Source: Erysipelotrichaceae bacterium
GTDB lineage: Bacteria; Bacillota_I; Bacilli_A; Erysipelotrichales; Erysipelotrichaceae
Assembly: GCA_017432545.1 (NCBI GenBank)
Contig: JAFRJA010000131.1
Span: 1 to 37,322 of the forward strand
Length of the DNA stretch: 37,322 nucleotides
Direction of reading: 5' to 3'
A program made the translations under genes and the position numbers. The notes below the pieces were generated by a model. The model saw only the letters and a list, made by a program, of their open reading frames with translations. It was not told the origin of the DNA and ran no database searches. Positions within the stretch are counted from its first letter, which is position 1; each line of letters begins with the position of its first letter. This document shows positions 7,827 to 15,190 of the stretch, piece after piece.

Positions 7827-9041
7827 CTATTTTCCGACAAAGGATTTGTACTTCTTTTCCGTCATTTCGGTTCTGATCGCATTATAGAATTCAAGCGCTA
7901 CACCGACCGCAATGATGATTCCGGTTCCACCGAGTGAGAGATTATATCCAGTGATCCTGCTGACAAGATACGGGAGCAAAGCGATAAGTGCCAGAAGCAC
8001 TGATCCCAGACAGGTTATCGAATTGAGTATCCTACTGATGTATCTTTCCGTCTCTTTGCCCGGCCTGATGCCCGGAACATAGGCTTTTTCCTTGGCCAGA
8101 TTGCGAGCAACTTTTTTGGGGTCGATCTGGACATTTGCATAAAAGAAGGCAAATGCGATTATCAGCAGCGCGTATATCAGCAGCATGTACCAGGCATTCA
8201 TGCTTAATGCTTTGTTCATTTTCCTGTAGATATCATAATTTATCCATGACATGATTATCTGAGGGGCCTGAATCAGAGCTGACGCGAAGATGACGGGCAT
8301 TACCGATGCCGAGTTGATCTTCAACGGCAGATGCGTGAAATTGCCTTTAGTCGTGTTCATGGCTCTTGAATACTGAATCGGGATCCTTCTTTCCGCTTCC
8401 TGGACAATTATGACTGCAATAATGACAAAAAGATATGCGGCTGTAAAAGCAATAAACATCTTTATATCAAGCGCATTGTATGCGCTGTAGAACGAGTATG
8501 GAATTCCGGATACGATCCCGGCAAAAATTATCATTGACATACCGCTTCCGATCCCCCATTTGTCTATGATCATTCCCAGTCCGTAGGTGATCATTGCACC
8601 GATCGTCAGTATGGCGGCGATGAACAGATATGATCTGGTACCGGGGTTGGTAACATAATCGCTGAGGCTTCGGGCAAGAAAATATCCCTGAAAGACGGAC
8701 AGTACGGATCCGAAGCAGAAGGTGATGTATTCGATCTTCTTCTGCCCCTTACGGCCGTCTTCCCTCAGCTGAACCAGAAAGGGTATGACATCAGCAGAAC
8801 TAAGCAGCGATATAACGATGCTTGCACTGAGGTATGGCCCGATCCCCAGCGAGAAGAGCGACATCTGTTCGATTGCTCCTCCCCCGATCAGATTGAGCAT
8901 GCTCAGAAAGGAACTGCCCAGTATATCGATCACATCTCCGTTGAAACCGGGCGCTCTGATATTCTTTCCTATAATATATAGAAGCATGACCCCTGTCGTG
9001 ACCAGCAGCTTATTCCTGATTTTTCTGTTTTTCAGAAACAT
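7827..9041 (-). CDS. secY: SecY, protein-conducting channel
   Basis: 404 residues (housekeeping SecY is ~430), about ten membrane helices. Diagnostic segments are GIGPYLSASIVISLLS, GIGSGMSMIIFAGI, EAERRIPIQYSRA, LPLKINSASVMPVIFAS, ANVQIDPKKVARNL with YVPGIRPGKET, and GGTGIIIAVGVALE. The plug and cytosolic loops appear retained and the C-terminal tail is short. It starts with a TAATG overlap on the upstream gene and is followed by secE. A second Sec channel on a plasmid is unusual. Accessory SecY2 normally travels with SecA2 and a glycosylated serine-rich adhesin, none of which is seen here. The likely clients are the many signal-peptide proteins of this element (inference). Confidence 0.95.
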   Translation of the reverse strand: MFLKNRKIRNKLLVTTGVMLLYIIGKNIRAPGFNGDVIDILGSSFLSMLNLIGGGAIEQMSLFSLGIGPYLSASIVISLLSSADVIPFLVQLREDGRKGQKKIEYITFCFGSVLSVFQGYFLARSLSDYVTNPGTRSYLFIAAILTIGAMITYGLGMIIDKWGIGSGMSMIIFAGIVSGIPYSFYSAYNALDIKMFIAFTAAYLFVIIAVIIVQEAERRIPIQYSRAMNTTKGNFTHLPLKINSASVMPVIFASALIQAPQIIMSWINYDIYRKMNKALSMNAWYMLLIYALLIIAFAFFYANVQIDPKKVARNLAKEKAYVPGIRPGKETERYISRILNSITCLGSVLLALIALLPYLVSRITGYNLSLGGTGIIIAVGVALEFYNAIRTEMTEKKYKSFVGK

Positions 9042-9394
9042 TATGCCTGAGTCTCCTTGTGATATTCATTATAGTGTTCACAGTTTTCACATTCCATATC
9101 ACAGTCCATCAGCAAAAACTCATCAGCGATCTCTTCAAGCAGATCGGCTGGGTTTTCATAGCCATAGCTGTCTGAGGTGAACAATATCAGCTTGGCGAGC
9201 GATGATGCTACATCGATATCCTCGATCCGAGTGTCGATGTTGCCAATATGAACCAGCTCATATTCTTCATCCATGATCTCACCGTATTCGTCATAGTCGT
9301 ACTCGGTTTTAACCGCCAGAACATGAACGTGGTTGTCCTTGCATCCCTCTACATGCTTTATAATAATGTCTCTGAATGATCTGTTTTCTTTCAT
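9041..9394 (-). CDS. Hypothetical acidic protein with CxxC, upstream of secY
   Basis: 117 residues from ATG 9394, chosen because AAAGGAAATTT precedes it; the longer in-frame extension lies inside the upstream gene. The protein is very acidic. The N-terminal half contains HVHVLAVKTEYDYDEYGE. The C-terminus has CDMECENCEHYNEYH, a possible metal-binding cluster. The stop overlaps the secY start (TAATG), so translation is probably coupled. No family recognised. Confidence 0.6.
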   Translation of the reverse strand: MKENRSFRDIIIKHVEGCKDNHVHVLAVKTEYDYDEYGEIMDEEYELVHIGNIDTRIEDIDVASSLAKLILFTSDSYGYENPADLLEEIADEFLLMDCDMECENCEHYNEYHKETQA

Positions 9395-9419
9395 AAATTT
9401 CCTTTCGTTCTTTTTGTAC

Positions 9420-9950
9420 TTACCAAACTTCAGCGGTCTGGAGCGGTTCTCTTGCGATCTCGATTTCTTCGATCTCATCGACTTCCGGCAGCGAACTGGA
9501 ATCAAGTGCCGCCAGAAGTTCCTTTGTATCGGCATACAGTTTTTCAACTGTTTTTTCGATCTCCATCAGGCCTTCTGGGTTTTTTAACTTAGAACCCGTG
9601 TTCCCGGTGATCTGCACCGTGGCATTGATAATCCCATGCTTTGCTTCAAGCAATTCCATTTCTGAAACGATCTGTGAAAGTTCATAATCGTATTCTTCTT
9701 TTTCGATCTGCTTGAGTCTGAGAAGCCTGTCAAGATCTTTCACCCTTTCCTTAAGGTGTCTGACCATGCCTTTTTCGACCTGTTCCTTTTCCGGTTCAAT
9801 AATGTCAAGATTTTCTCCTAGGATCGTCAGAGTTCCTTTTGGTTTTTCTTCTTTAACTTCTTCTGTATTTATGGCAGGCGACGCTTCCTGAGCAATCGGG
9901 CTTGCCGTATTTGTGTTTCTGTTGTGGTTGCGATTTCTTCTTTTTGACAT
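9420..9950 (-). CDS. Hypothetical coiled-coil protein
   Basis: 176 residues. The basic, Asn/Arg-rich N-terminus (KRRNRNHNRNTNT) is followed by a short beta-like segment (GTLTILGENLDII) and then helices with heptad character (~60-115 and 130-165). The C-terminus is acidic. The start ATG directly follows the stop codon of the previous gene (TAAATG), with AGGAGAG as the ribosome binding site. A soluble oligomer is likely. Function unknown; part of the operon that ends in secYE. Confidence 0.6.
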   Translation of the reverse strand: MSKRRNRNHNRNTNTASPIAQEASPAINTEEVKEEKPKGTLTILGENLDIIEPEKEQVEKGMVRHLKERVKDLDRLLRLKQIEKEEYDYELSQIVSEMELLEAKHGIINATVQITGNTGSKLKNPEGLMEIEKTVEKLYADTKELLAALDSSSLPEVDEIEEIEIAREPLQTAEVW

Positions 9951-10526
9951 TTACTCTCCTTTTTCGTTCTTCTTTTTTGTTTCTTTCGCAAGATCTTCGA
10001 GATATTTTTTATGTTCCTTGCGGATTTCCGATATCCTGGTCTCCGTTTTTCTTTCGAAGGTCAGTGAAATATATCTGTCCTTTTCACACATCCTGTAGAG
10101 TTTCCCGCACTTCGGGACAATGACGTCTTTGATTACTTCGTTTACAGTGTGTCTGAATTTGCTGTCGGATAATCCTACCTTGCGCGCTATGCCTGCGATG
10201 GTCCCGCCGTTCAGGTAGATATCGCAGATATACGGTCTGATGGGCTGTTCCGACAAACAGACCAGATTTTCTATTTCTTCCGTGATTTCCCTTTTGAAAG
10301 CTCTTCTGGCTTTGAGCTCATCCAGCCTTTCAAACAAGTTGATCTTGCTGCTGGTCTTCCCCGTTTTAGTTGTTTTAGAGCTGATGACACGACTCAGATC
10401 ACCCGATACCGGAGCGAAGATTATGGTTTCCAGCTCCTCTATCTGTTCATCCAATTCAACAATCTGTCTGTTAAGCGCTCCATACATTGAGGCGATGACT
10501 CTGAACGGTGTGCTAATTGATGCCAA
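9951..10526 (-). CDS. Putative DNA-binding protein with sigma-70 region-4-like HTH
   Basis: 191 residues from TTG 10526 (GGAG 9 nt upstream), overlapping the previous gene by 14 bp. The N-terminal ~50 residues are helical. The middle has LNGGTIAGIARKVGLSDSKF, a helix-turn-helix of the kind used by sigma region 4 and small phage ArpU/terminase-like regulators. The C-terminal ~50 residues are a very basic helix. A transcription regulator or DNA-packaging-type small protein is possible. The pair of HTH proteins in succession suggests they work together. Confidence 0.55.
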   Translation of the reverse strand: MASISTPFRVIASMYGALNRQIVELDEQIEELETIIFAPVSGDLSRVISSKTTKTGKTSSKINLFERLDELKARRAFKREITEEIENLVCLSEQPIRPYICDIYLNGGTIAGIARKVGLSDSKFRHTVNEVIKDVIVPKCGKLYRMCEKDRYISLTFERKTETRISEIRKEHKKYLEDLAKETKKKNEKGE

Positions 10527-10875
10527 CCGAGTTTCTCCATCCCTTGAGTCGTTTTTCGAGGCTGCTTAAGGATATCTTCATCTCATCTGCCACTTCCTCA
10601 AACGGAGTCCTGTCAACATAGATTTTCCACATGATGTCTCTGGCGCTTTCTCCGCATGTCTTTTCAATACTTTCAAACGTTGACTGGCACAGATACAGAT
10701 TATCCGCCAGCATTCCGATCTCTACTTCCACAGCTCTTCTTTTGGCAACAATGTCCGATCTTCTTTCGATATTGTCCCTGAACAGTGGTGTGTTCAAGGT
10801 CTGGTGCATTTCACCGAAAAGCTGTTTCTGAACATTATAATTTTTGCATAATGCCCTGAATTCTCTGCTCGTCAT
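10513..10875 (-). CDS. Putative HTH protein, sigma-like fold
   Basis: 120 residues, mostly helical. Residues ~80-115 (IYVDRTPFEEVADEMKISLSS onward) form a helix-turn-helix of the sigma-70 region-4/DUF1492-like type, where a helical N-terminal domain is followed by an HTH. It overlaps the next gene by 14 bp, which implies coupled translation. Function is inferred only from the fold pattern; it may control late or operon-specific transcription. Confidence 0.55.
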   Translation of the reverse strand: MTSREFRALCKNYNVQKQLFGEMHQTLNTPLFRDNIERRSDIVAKRRAVEVEIGMLADNLYLCQSTFESIEKTCGESARDIMWKIYVDRTPFEEVADEMKISLSSLEKRLKGWRNSVGIN

Positions 10876-10884
10876 AACCCGCTG

Positions 10885-11109
10885 TTACTCCTCATTAAAG
10901 AACAGTGAACCGACAGTGGTCTTGTAAAATCGGGCGATCCTTTGCTTCACTTCCGGTCTGGGAAATCTTGCGTTGTGCTCATAGGCTTTGAGGCTGTATT
11001 CCGTGATCCCGATCTGTTTGGCCGCCTGTTTCCTGCTCAGATTTTTTTCTTTTCTCAATCTGAGCAGTTTCTCTCCGATACTGATGCCTTTTTCCTGATT
11101 GTTCTTCAT
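10885..11109 (-). CDS. Xre-family transcriptional regulator
   Basis: 74 residues, a single HTH_3 domain: GEKLLRLRKEKNLSRKQAAKQIG, then ITEYSLKAYEHNARFPRPE, typical of Cro/CI-type proteins. ATG 11109 follows AGGAGGGTTT. A strong promoter (11214-11242) with an ACACATTTTGTGT palindrome at the start site precedes it. It is transcribed divergently from the second repressor gene at 11349 and heads the operon that leads to secYE, so it probably represses its own operon or the divergent one. Confidence 0.85.
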   Translation of the reverse strand: MKNNQEKGISIGEKLLRLRKEKNLSRKQAAKQIGITEYSLKAYEHNARFPRPEVKQRIARFYKTTVGSLFFNEE

Positions 11110-11194
11110 AAACCCTCCTTATCGATTTGTAGGCAGTATATGTGTCTATATACCCGTTTTGTATCCTTTATAAGATTTTATTAAATCGCTAAAG

Positions 11195-11242
11195 ACACAT
11201 TTTGTGTACTTTTATAATAAACAACAGGTGGTCTTATGTCAA
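11195..11242 (-). promoter_or_regulatory. Divergent control region: promoter of the Xre operon and operator
   Basis: Minus strand: -35 TTGACA (11237-11242), 17 bp, -10 TATTAT (11214-11219). The palindrome ACACA-TTT-TGTGT at 11195-11207 covers the start site. Further TTTTGTGT copies lie at about 11243-11252 and 11288-11302. This is the layout of a two-repressor switch. Confidence 0.6.
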
Positions 11243-11348
11243 GGTTTTGTGTATGTTTTTCGGTATGTATCTCTATTGATAGATACTTTTTGTGTCTTTT
11301 GTGATAAAATACACTTGTCAAAGGGTGTGCTTAAAAAGGAGAAAAAGG

Positions 11349-11981
11349 ATGGAAAACGGAATGGGTAACATTATCAGAAACTTACGTCTTGAAAGAAATC
11401 TTACGCAGGATCAGCTGGCTGAACATCTTGGAGTATCTGTCAGCGTAATAAAAAAATGGGAATCCAACAGCAGGATTCCCAAATTGATATCACGGGAAGC
11501 TATTTGTGATTTTTTCAGTATCGACATGAATTATCTGATGGGTCTGACCCCTATCAAAGTCTCTCTTTCAGAAGAAAGAATTATCCAGATTCCGCTTTAT
11601 GACTGTTCAGGACTTAACGAAAGCTTTGATGCGGGCAGCATTGTTGATACTGTTATTCTTCCGAAATATATGCTTAATCCCGATCGTGATTATTTTGCGA
11701 TATGCATACGCGATAATTCCGTTGTCGATGCCAATCTGAAGAAAGGCGACATTGCGGTGTTTGAAAAGGCAAAGTTTCTCTATTCCGAACAGATCGGTCT
11801 TTTCCTGATCGGAAACGAGGTGTGCTGCCGCTATTATGTGAACGAGAAGAAAAACATCAGGCTTCTGGCTCTTAATACCGATTATGGTTCCTTTGAAAAT
11901 ACATCTTTTATCATTCTTGGAAAACTTGCCCTGAAGATCTCCAATGAACAGTTTGATTTCATTCCTGATCCGGATCTCTGA
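11349..11981 (+). CDS. CI/LexA-like repressor with degenerate S24 domain
   Basis: 210 residues from ATG 11349 behind AAAAGGAGAAAAAGG. Residues ~5-60 are an HTH_3 domain (RLERNLTQDQLAEHLG, then SVSVIKKWESN). After a linker, residues ~85-205 show the S24 (UmuD/LexA-type) fold: IPLYD near the start, RDNSVVDANLKKGD where GDSMxPxxxxGD is expected, and EVCCRYY where the catalytic Lys normally sits. The Ser appears present but Met and Lys are replaced. Self-cleavage may therefore be lost, and it may act as a stable or ligand-controlled repressor. It is divergent from the small Xre gene. Confidence 0.8.
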   Translation: MENGMGNIIRNLRLERNLTQDQLAEHLGVSVSVIKKWESNSRIPKLISREAICDFFSIDMNYLMGLTPIKVSLSEERIIQIPLYDCSGLNESFDAGSIVDTVILPKYMLNPDRDYFAICIRDNSVVDANLKKGDIAVFEKAKFLYSEQIGLFLIGNEVCCRYYVNEKKNIRLLALNTDYGSFENTSFIILGKLALKISNEQFDFIPDPDL

Positions 11982-12020
11982 TCAGCATTCCCGGACCGGC
12001 ACAGGAACCGGGCAATGCCG

Positions 12021-12050
12021 GGACAGGATCCGCTTCCCCTGTCCTCCTTT
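12021..12050 (+). terminator. Possible terminator after the S24-like repressor
   Basis: GGACAGG and CCTGTCC form a hairpin (12021-12044) followed by TCCTTT. A second GC-rich inverted repeat (CCCGG/CCGGG) precedes it. The T run is weak. Confidence 0.4.
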
Positions 12051-12067
12051 AATGAAAATTCGTCAGG

Positions 12068-13141
12068 TCAGGACGGGATATAGGGCTGAATATTTTTGTG
12101 TCTGAGAATATTTGAAGAGGAATTTATCGGTGCATTGTAAAGCAACTCTGTCAGATAAGGTTTCAATGAATGAATGGATTCCACCTCTTCCAGGTCGGCA
12201 AGGATCCCTCCGAAAAGATTTTCGTCTATAAGCAGAAGACGCTGCTTGAATGAAGCTGCTTTATATTTTTTGTTTTTTGAAGCCGTATAGTATTCATCTT
12301 CGCATGAAAGTATATCTGCCATCAGACTGAGGAATTGTTTTATTACCCTCTCTTCTACCTGTTCATTCGCATTCAGATGATAAAGTGCGTACCTGCATTC
12401 ATCAGCATTCGTTCTTTGTTTCATTATTTCATAAAAATCAGAAAATCCCAGGTACATGAAAGGCCTGTTTTCTTTCACGTATTTTTCAAAACAGTCATAT
12501 TCTTTCTTTCTTTCTTTCTCGATAACTGTTTCACAGACAGAAAGATTATTATTCTCTTCCTTAGAAAAGTTATTCTTATTAGGGTCTGATTCTGATACTT
12601 CCACAGGAGGTATCAGATCTGAACTTTCGGAAGTGTCAAATTCAGACTTCCGGGATCTTTCAGAGTAAGACTCATCATAAGAATAGGCTAAACTGTCCTC
12701 CTTTTCGTCATATAGCCAGTCGTCTTCATCATATACCGGCTCGGGCTTTGAGGAAAGCTTCGGCATGAGCAAATAAATGAAATTCGGCTTGTTGAGTCCC
12801 CTTCTGACATCCTCAATGAGATCGGCCTTTTCCAGTTCATCCATAAGCCTGATCACCGTCGACTTAGATCTATGTAGGATATCCATCATCGTTTCTCTTT
12901 TACAGATAACAAAGACTCTGCCATCCTTGTCGATCCACTTGTTACGGGCTGAAAGTTTGAAGCGGTCTTTCAATACCGTATAAAGGACCTTGGCATCATT
13001 TGAGAGATTTGAAAACTCCGCATCTTCCATAAGCCATCTGGGTAGCTGAAGATATCTTTCGTCCTTTAAGTGGGACGCATTATAATACTGTCGGTTTTTG
13101 TCACCGCTTGTCTTTTCTATTCTCTTATTCATATCACCCAT
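12068..13141 (-). CDS. repA: RepA_N-family plasmid replication initiator
   Basis: 357 residues. The N-terminal ~120 residues match the RepA_N domain: LPRWLMEDAEFSNLSNDAKVL, then LKDRFKLSARNKWIDKDGRV, KRETMMDILHRSKSTVIRL and LIEDVRRGLNKPNFIYLL (a winged-helix DNA-binding fold). A Ser/Glu-rich variable linker follows, then a helical C-terminal domain (~215-350), the host-range part in this family. RepA_N initiators drive theta replication of many low-copy Bacillota plasmids, and the origin often lies inside the rep gene itself. Expression is probably controlled by the antisense RNA and attenuator in the leader. It is divergent from the partition operon. Confidence 0.92.
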   Translation of the reverse strand: MGDMNKRIEKTSGDKNRQYYNASHLKDERYLQLPRWLMEDAEFSNLSNDAKVLYTVLKDRFKLSARNKWIDKDGRVFVICKRETMMDILHRSKSTVIRLMDELEKADLIEDVRRGLNKPNFIYLLMPKLSSKPEPVYDEDDWLYDEKEDSLAYSYDESYSERSRKSEFDTSESSDLIPPVEVSESDPNKNNFSKEENNNLSVCETVIEKERKKEYDCFEKYVKENRPFMYLGFSDFYEIMKQRTNADECRYALYHLNANEQVEERVIKQFLSLMADILSCEDEYYTASKNKKYKAASFKQRLLLIDENLFGGILADLEEVESIHSLKPYLTELLYNAPINSSSNILRHKNIQPYIPS

Positions 13142-13169
13142 TTATGGGCCAGCCTCACCAAAACCCATA

Positions 13170-13206
13170 ATAAAAACAGGGAAAACTATTGCATACACCC
13201 TGTTCT
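13170..13206 (-). terminator. Attenuator hairpin in the repA leader
   Basis: In the rep mRNA, AACAGGG pairs with CCCTGTT (13175-13181 with 13198-13204), followed by TTTATTAT. It lies between the rep promoter and the repA start and downstream of the antisense-RNA region. This is the layout of countertranscript-driven transcription attenuation. Confidence 0.65.
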
Positions 13207-13290
13207 TCTGGTAATATAAATACATAAAGAAATCAGAACGGGTTGCAACAGCAATCTGATCAAGTCAAGATGGTTCCAGCCATCTTTTCT
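13189..13290 (+). ncRNA. Countertranscript RNA controlling repA
   Basis: Plus strand: -35 TTGCAT (13189-13194), 17 bp, -10 TAATAT (13212-13217), so the RNA starts near 13224. It ends at an intrinsic terminator, AAGATGG-ttccag-CCATCTT plus TTCTTAT (13267-13290). The ~67-nt product is antisense to the rep leader. Antisense copy control of this kind is known for several Gram-positive theta plasmids. The RNA itself is inferred. Confidence 0.68.
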
Positions 13291-13299
13291 TATAGCCTC

Positions 13300-13328
13300 A
13301 TAATAAAAGGCAAAAAATTATAATTCAA
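13300..13328 (-). promoter_or_regulatory. repA promoter
   Basis: Minus strand: -35 TTGAAT (13323-13328), 17-bp spacer, -10 TATTAT (13300-13305). The predicted leader is ~150 nt and includes the antisense-RNA target and the attenuator. Confidence 0.6.
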
Positions 13329-13412
13329 GAGTTTCCCAAATTATTCCGTTGTTACGGACTGGATTTTTATGTGTTTTCTGTGCCAAAATAAAAGGGTATA
13401 CATATTGTATCT

Positions 13413-13874
13413 ATGGCGACTTTCTCAAATGCACTTCAGAACCTGCTTGACAGATCCGGCATGAAAACAGCCGAGCTCTTTCGGGTGCTTAATAAAAGAG
13501 GAGCTGCCGTTTCGAGGTCTACGCTTTACGAGTATATAGCCGGGTCCCAGGTGCCATCTGCCGACAAGGCACAGGAGATACTGGAAGCGCTGCACATCGA
13601 ATTTACGCTTGAGCAACTGTACGATATGCTCAATGAATCACAGACAGAGAGATCTACCGTTATTGCGAATCGCTATGAAAAGGGGCTTGTTCTGGCCGGC
13701 GGGTACAAGATCAGACTTAGAAAATGTTCGTCTAAGATAGGCTCTGACAAGGATATAGAGCGTGCTCTCAGAGTGAGAATAAATGATACAGCAGACAGTT
13801 TTAATGATTATTTGACAAGACTGATTAAGAAGGATATTGATTATCAGATCCTAGAAAGGAAAGAGGATAAATGA
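13413..13874 (+). CDS. HTH DNA-binding protein of the partition operon
   Basis: 153 residues. The N-terminal half carries a Xre-like HTH (LLDRSGMKTAELFRVL, then VSRSTLYEYIAGSQVPS). The C-terminal ~45 residues (IERALRVRINDTADSFNDYL onward) look like a ribbon-helix-helix or Arc-type element. Two DNA-binding motifs in one protein suggest an operon regulator or an accessory centromere binder. There is no Shine-Dalgarno; TATACA lies 10 nt before the ATG, so the transcript may be nearly leaderless. It overlaps parA by 4 bp (ATGA). Confidence 0.7.
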   Translation: MATFSNALQNLLDRSGMKTAELFRVLNKRGAAVSRSTLYEYIAGSQVPSADKAQEILEALHIEFTLEQLYDMLNESQTERSTVIANRYEKGLVLAGGYKIRLRKCSSKIGSDKDIERALRVRINDTADSFNDYLTRLIKKDIDYQILERKEDK

Positions 13875-15190
13875 AAACAAAAGAAACGATTTGTCTTGCG
13901 GTTTTTAATAGAAAAGGCGGAACCTCCAAGACCACTACAAGCCTTTCGCTTGTATGGACTTATGCTCAGAAGGGATATAAAACGCTCTTAATAGATATGG
14001 ATTCGCAGGGCAGCAGTTCAAACATACTCGGCATAAACAGAAATTTCGAGAACGTTCCGGAGATATCGATGAAGAACATCAACAAGATCTCCAAGGAACT
14101 GCGTCAGGAAAGATTTGAGCAGGAAGACGAAGAGGAATATATTGTGGATGACCTGTTCGGCAACCCTCGTGACATCGAGCTCGTGTCATCTGAAAATACA
14201 GGCTGCTATGATCTGCTTGAGTGTGTGATAAACGGAGTTCCGCTTGATGAGGCTACTATTAAAAAAGCCATCATTACACCGAAATACAAGGTAAACCTGC
14301 CGCAGAGCAGCAAAAAAAGCGAATTGACATTGATGGATCTGGCAGACCCGGAAGGTGAAGAAATTGAATTTGGTTTCAGTCTCCTCGCTTCGTCTGAAGA
14401 ACTGGCGGACATCGAGATGTACATGCTCGCCAATAACGACGTCAAAGACAAGGCATACATTCTCAAAAAAGTCATCGATACAATAAAAGCATTACGCCTG
14501 TACGACATCATTGTTCTGGACGTTGGCCCGAGCCTTGGGTTCCTCAGCCTAAATGCTATTGCCGCTTCTGACGGTTCCATCATCTGTTCAACGCTGGATC
14601 AGCAAAGCATTTTCAGTATATGCAAGGCGAAGAAAAATTTTCGTGATATCAAGAGGCTCGATCCGAATCAGACAGGCATCCTTGGTGTTCTGCTTACAAT
14701 AGACGATCCCCGTGCTGTAATACGTCCAATTATCCTGGACAGAATAAAGAACACCCTTAATCTTTATCTGTTCAAGAATACGGTACCGAGATCTTCCAAT
14801 GCACCTAAAGCCATGACGGTAGGGCTGACGTTCCCGCAGATAGACGGAAAGGCCAGGGTGGCTTATGACAATATTGCTGATGAGATCCTGGAAAGATACA
14901 AGGTTGTGAAAGACTGGGAAAAGCATCGTGGAAAAATTGTGGAGAAACGTATTAAAGATATCAAAAACGACGAATTCCTGATGGAGATTATTGATAAGGA
15001 AACGGATAAACGGACAGATGAATATCTGAAGGAAGCCGGAAGAACCAGGGATGACATAGACGAAGAGGTCCTGGATAAGATCAGATCCTCATTTGAAAAA
15101 GACGTGATAATGGAGAGGGTCAGAGAAGAATACGATCAGGGAACGCTTTGCGATTACATGACAAACAGATATAAAGGAGAGAATGAATAA
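13871..15190 (+). CDS. parA: ParA partition ATPase
   Basis: 439 residues, longer than the usual 250-300. The deviant Walker A motif FNRKGGTSKTTTS carries both signature Lys residues (15 and 20). Walker A' is LLIDMDSQGSSS and Walker B is IIVLDVGPSLGFL. An acidic insertion (~70-150) and a ~100-residue charged helical C-terminal extension are extra. ParA forms ATP-dependent patterns on the nucleoid that move ParB-bound plasmid DNA. parA is translationally coupled to both neighbours (ATGA upstream, TAATG downstream). Confidence 0.92.
   Translation: MKTKETICLAVFNRKGGTSKTTTSLSLVWTYAQKGYKTLLIDMDSQGSSSNILGINRNFENVPEISMKNINKISKELRQERFEQEDEEEYIVDDLFGNPRDIELVSSENTGCYDLLECVINGVPLDEATIKKAIITPKYKVNLPQSSKKSELTLMDLADPEGEEIEFGFSLLASSEELADIEMYMLANNDVKDKAYILKKVIDTIKALRLYDIIVLDVGPSLGFLSLNAIAASDGSIICSTLDQQSIFSICKAKKNFRDIKRLDPNQTGILGVLLTIDDPRAVIRPIILDRIKNTLNLYLFKNTVPRSSNAPKAMTVGLTFPQIDGKARVAYDNIADEILERYKVVKDWEKHRGKIVEKRIKDIKNDEFLMEIIDKETDKRTDEYLKEAGRTRDDIDEEVLDKIRSSFEKDVIMERVREEYDQGTLCDYMTNRYKGENE

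Noticed and set aside
9395-9547. N-terminal extension of the 117-residue protein upstream of secY
   Set aside because: It lies inside the preceding gene, is low-quality basic sequence, and ATG 9394 has its own ribosome binding site.
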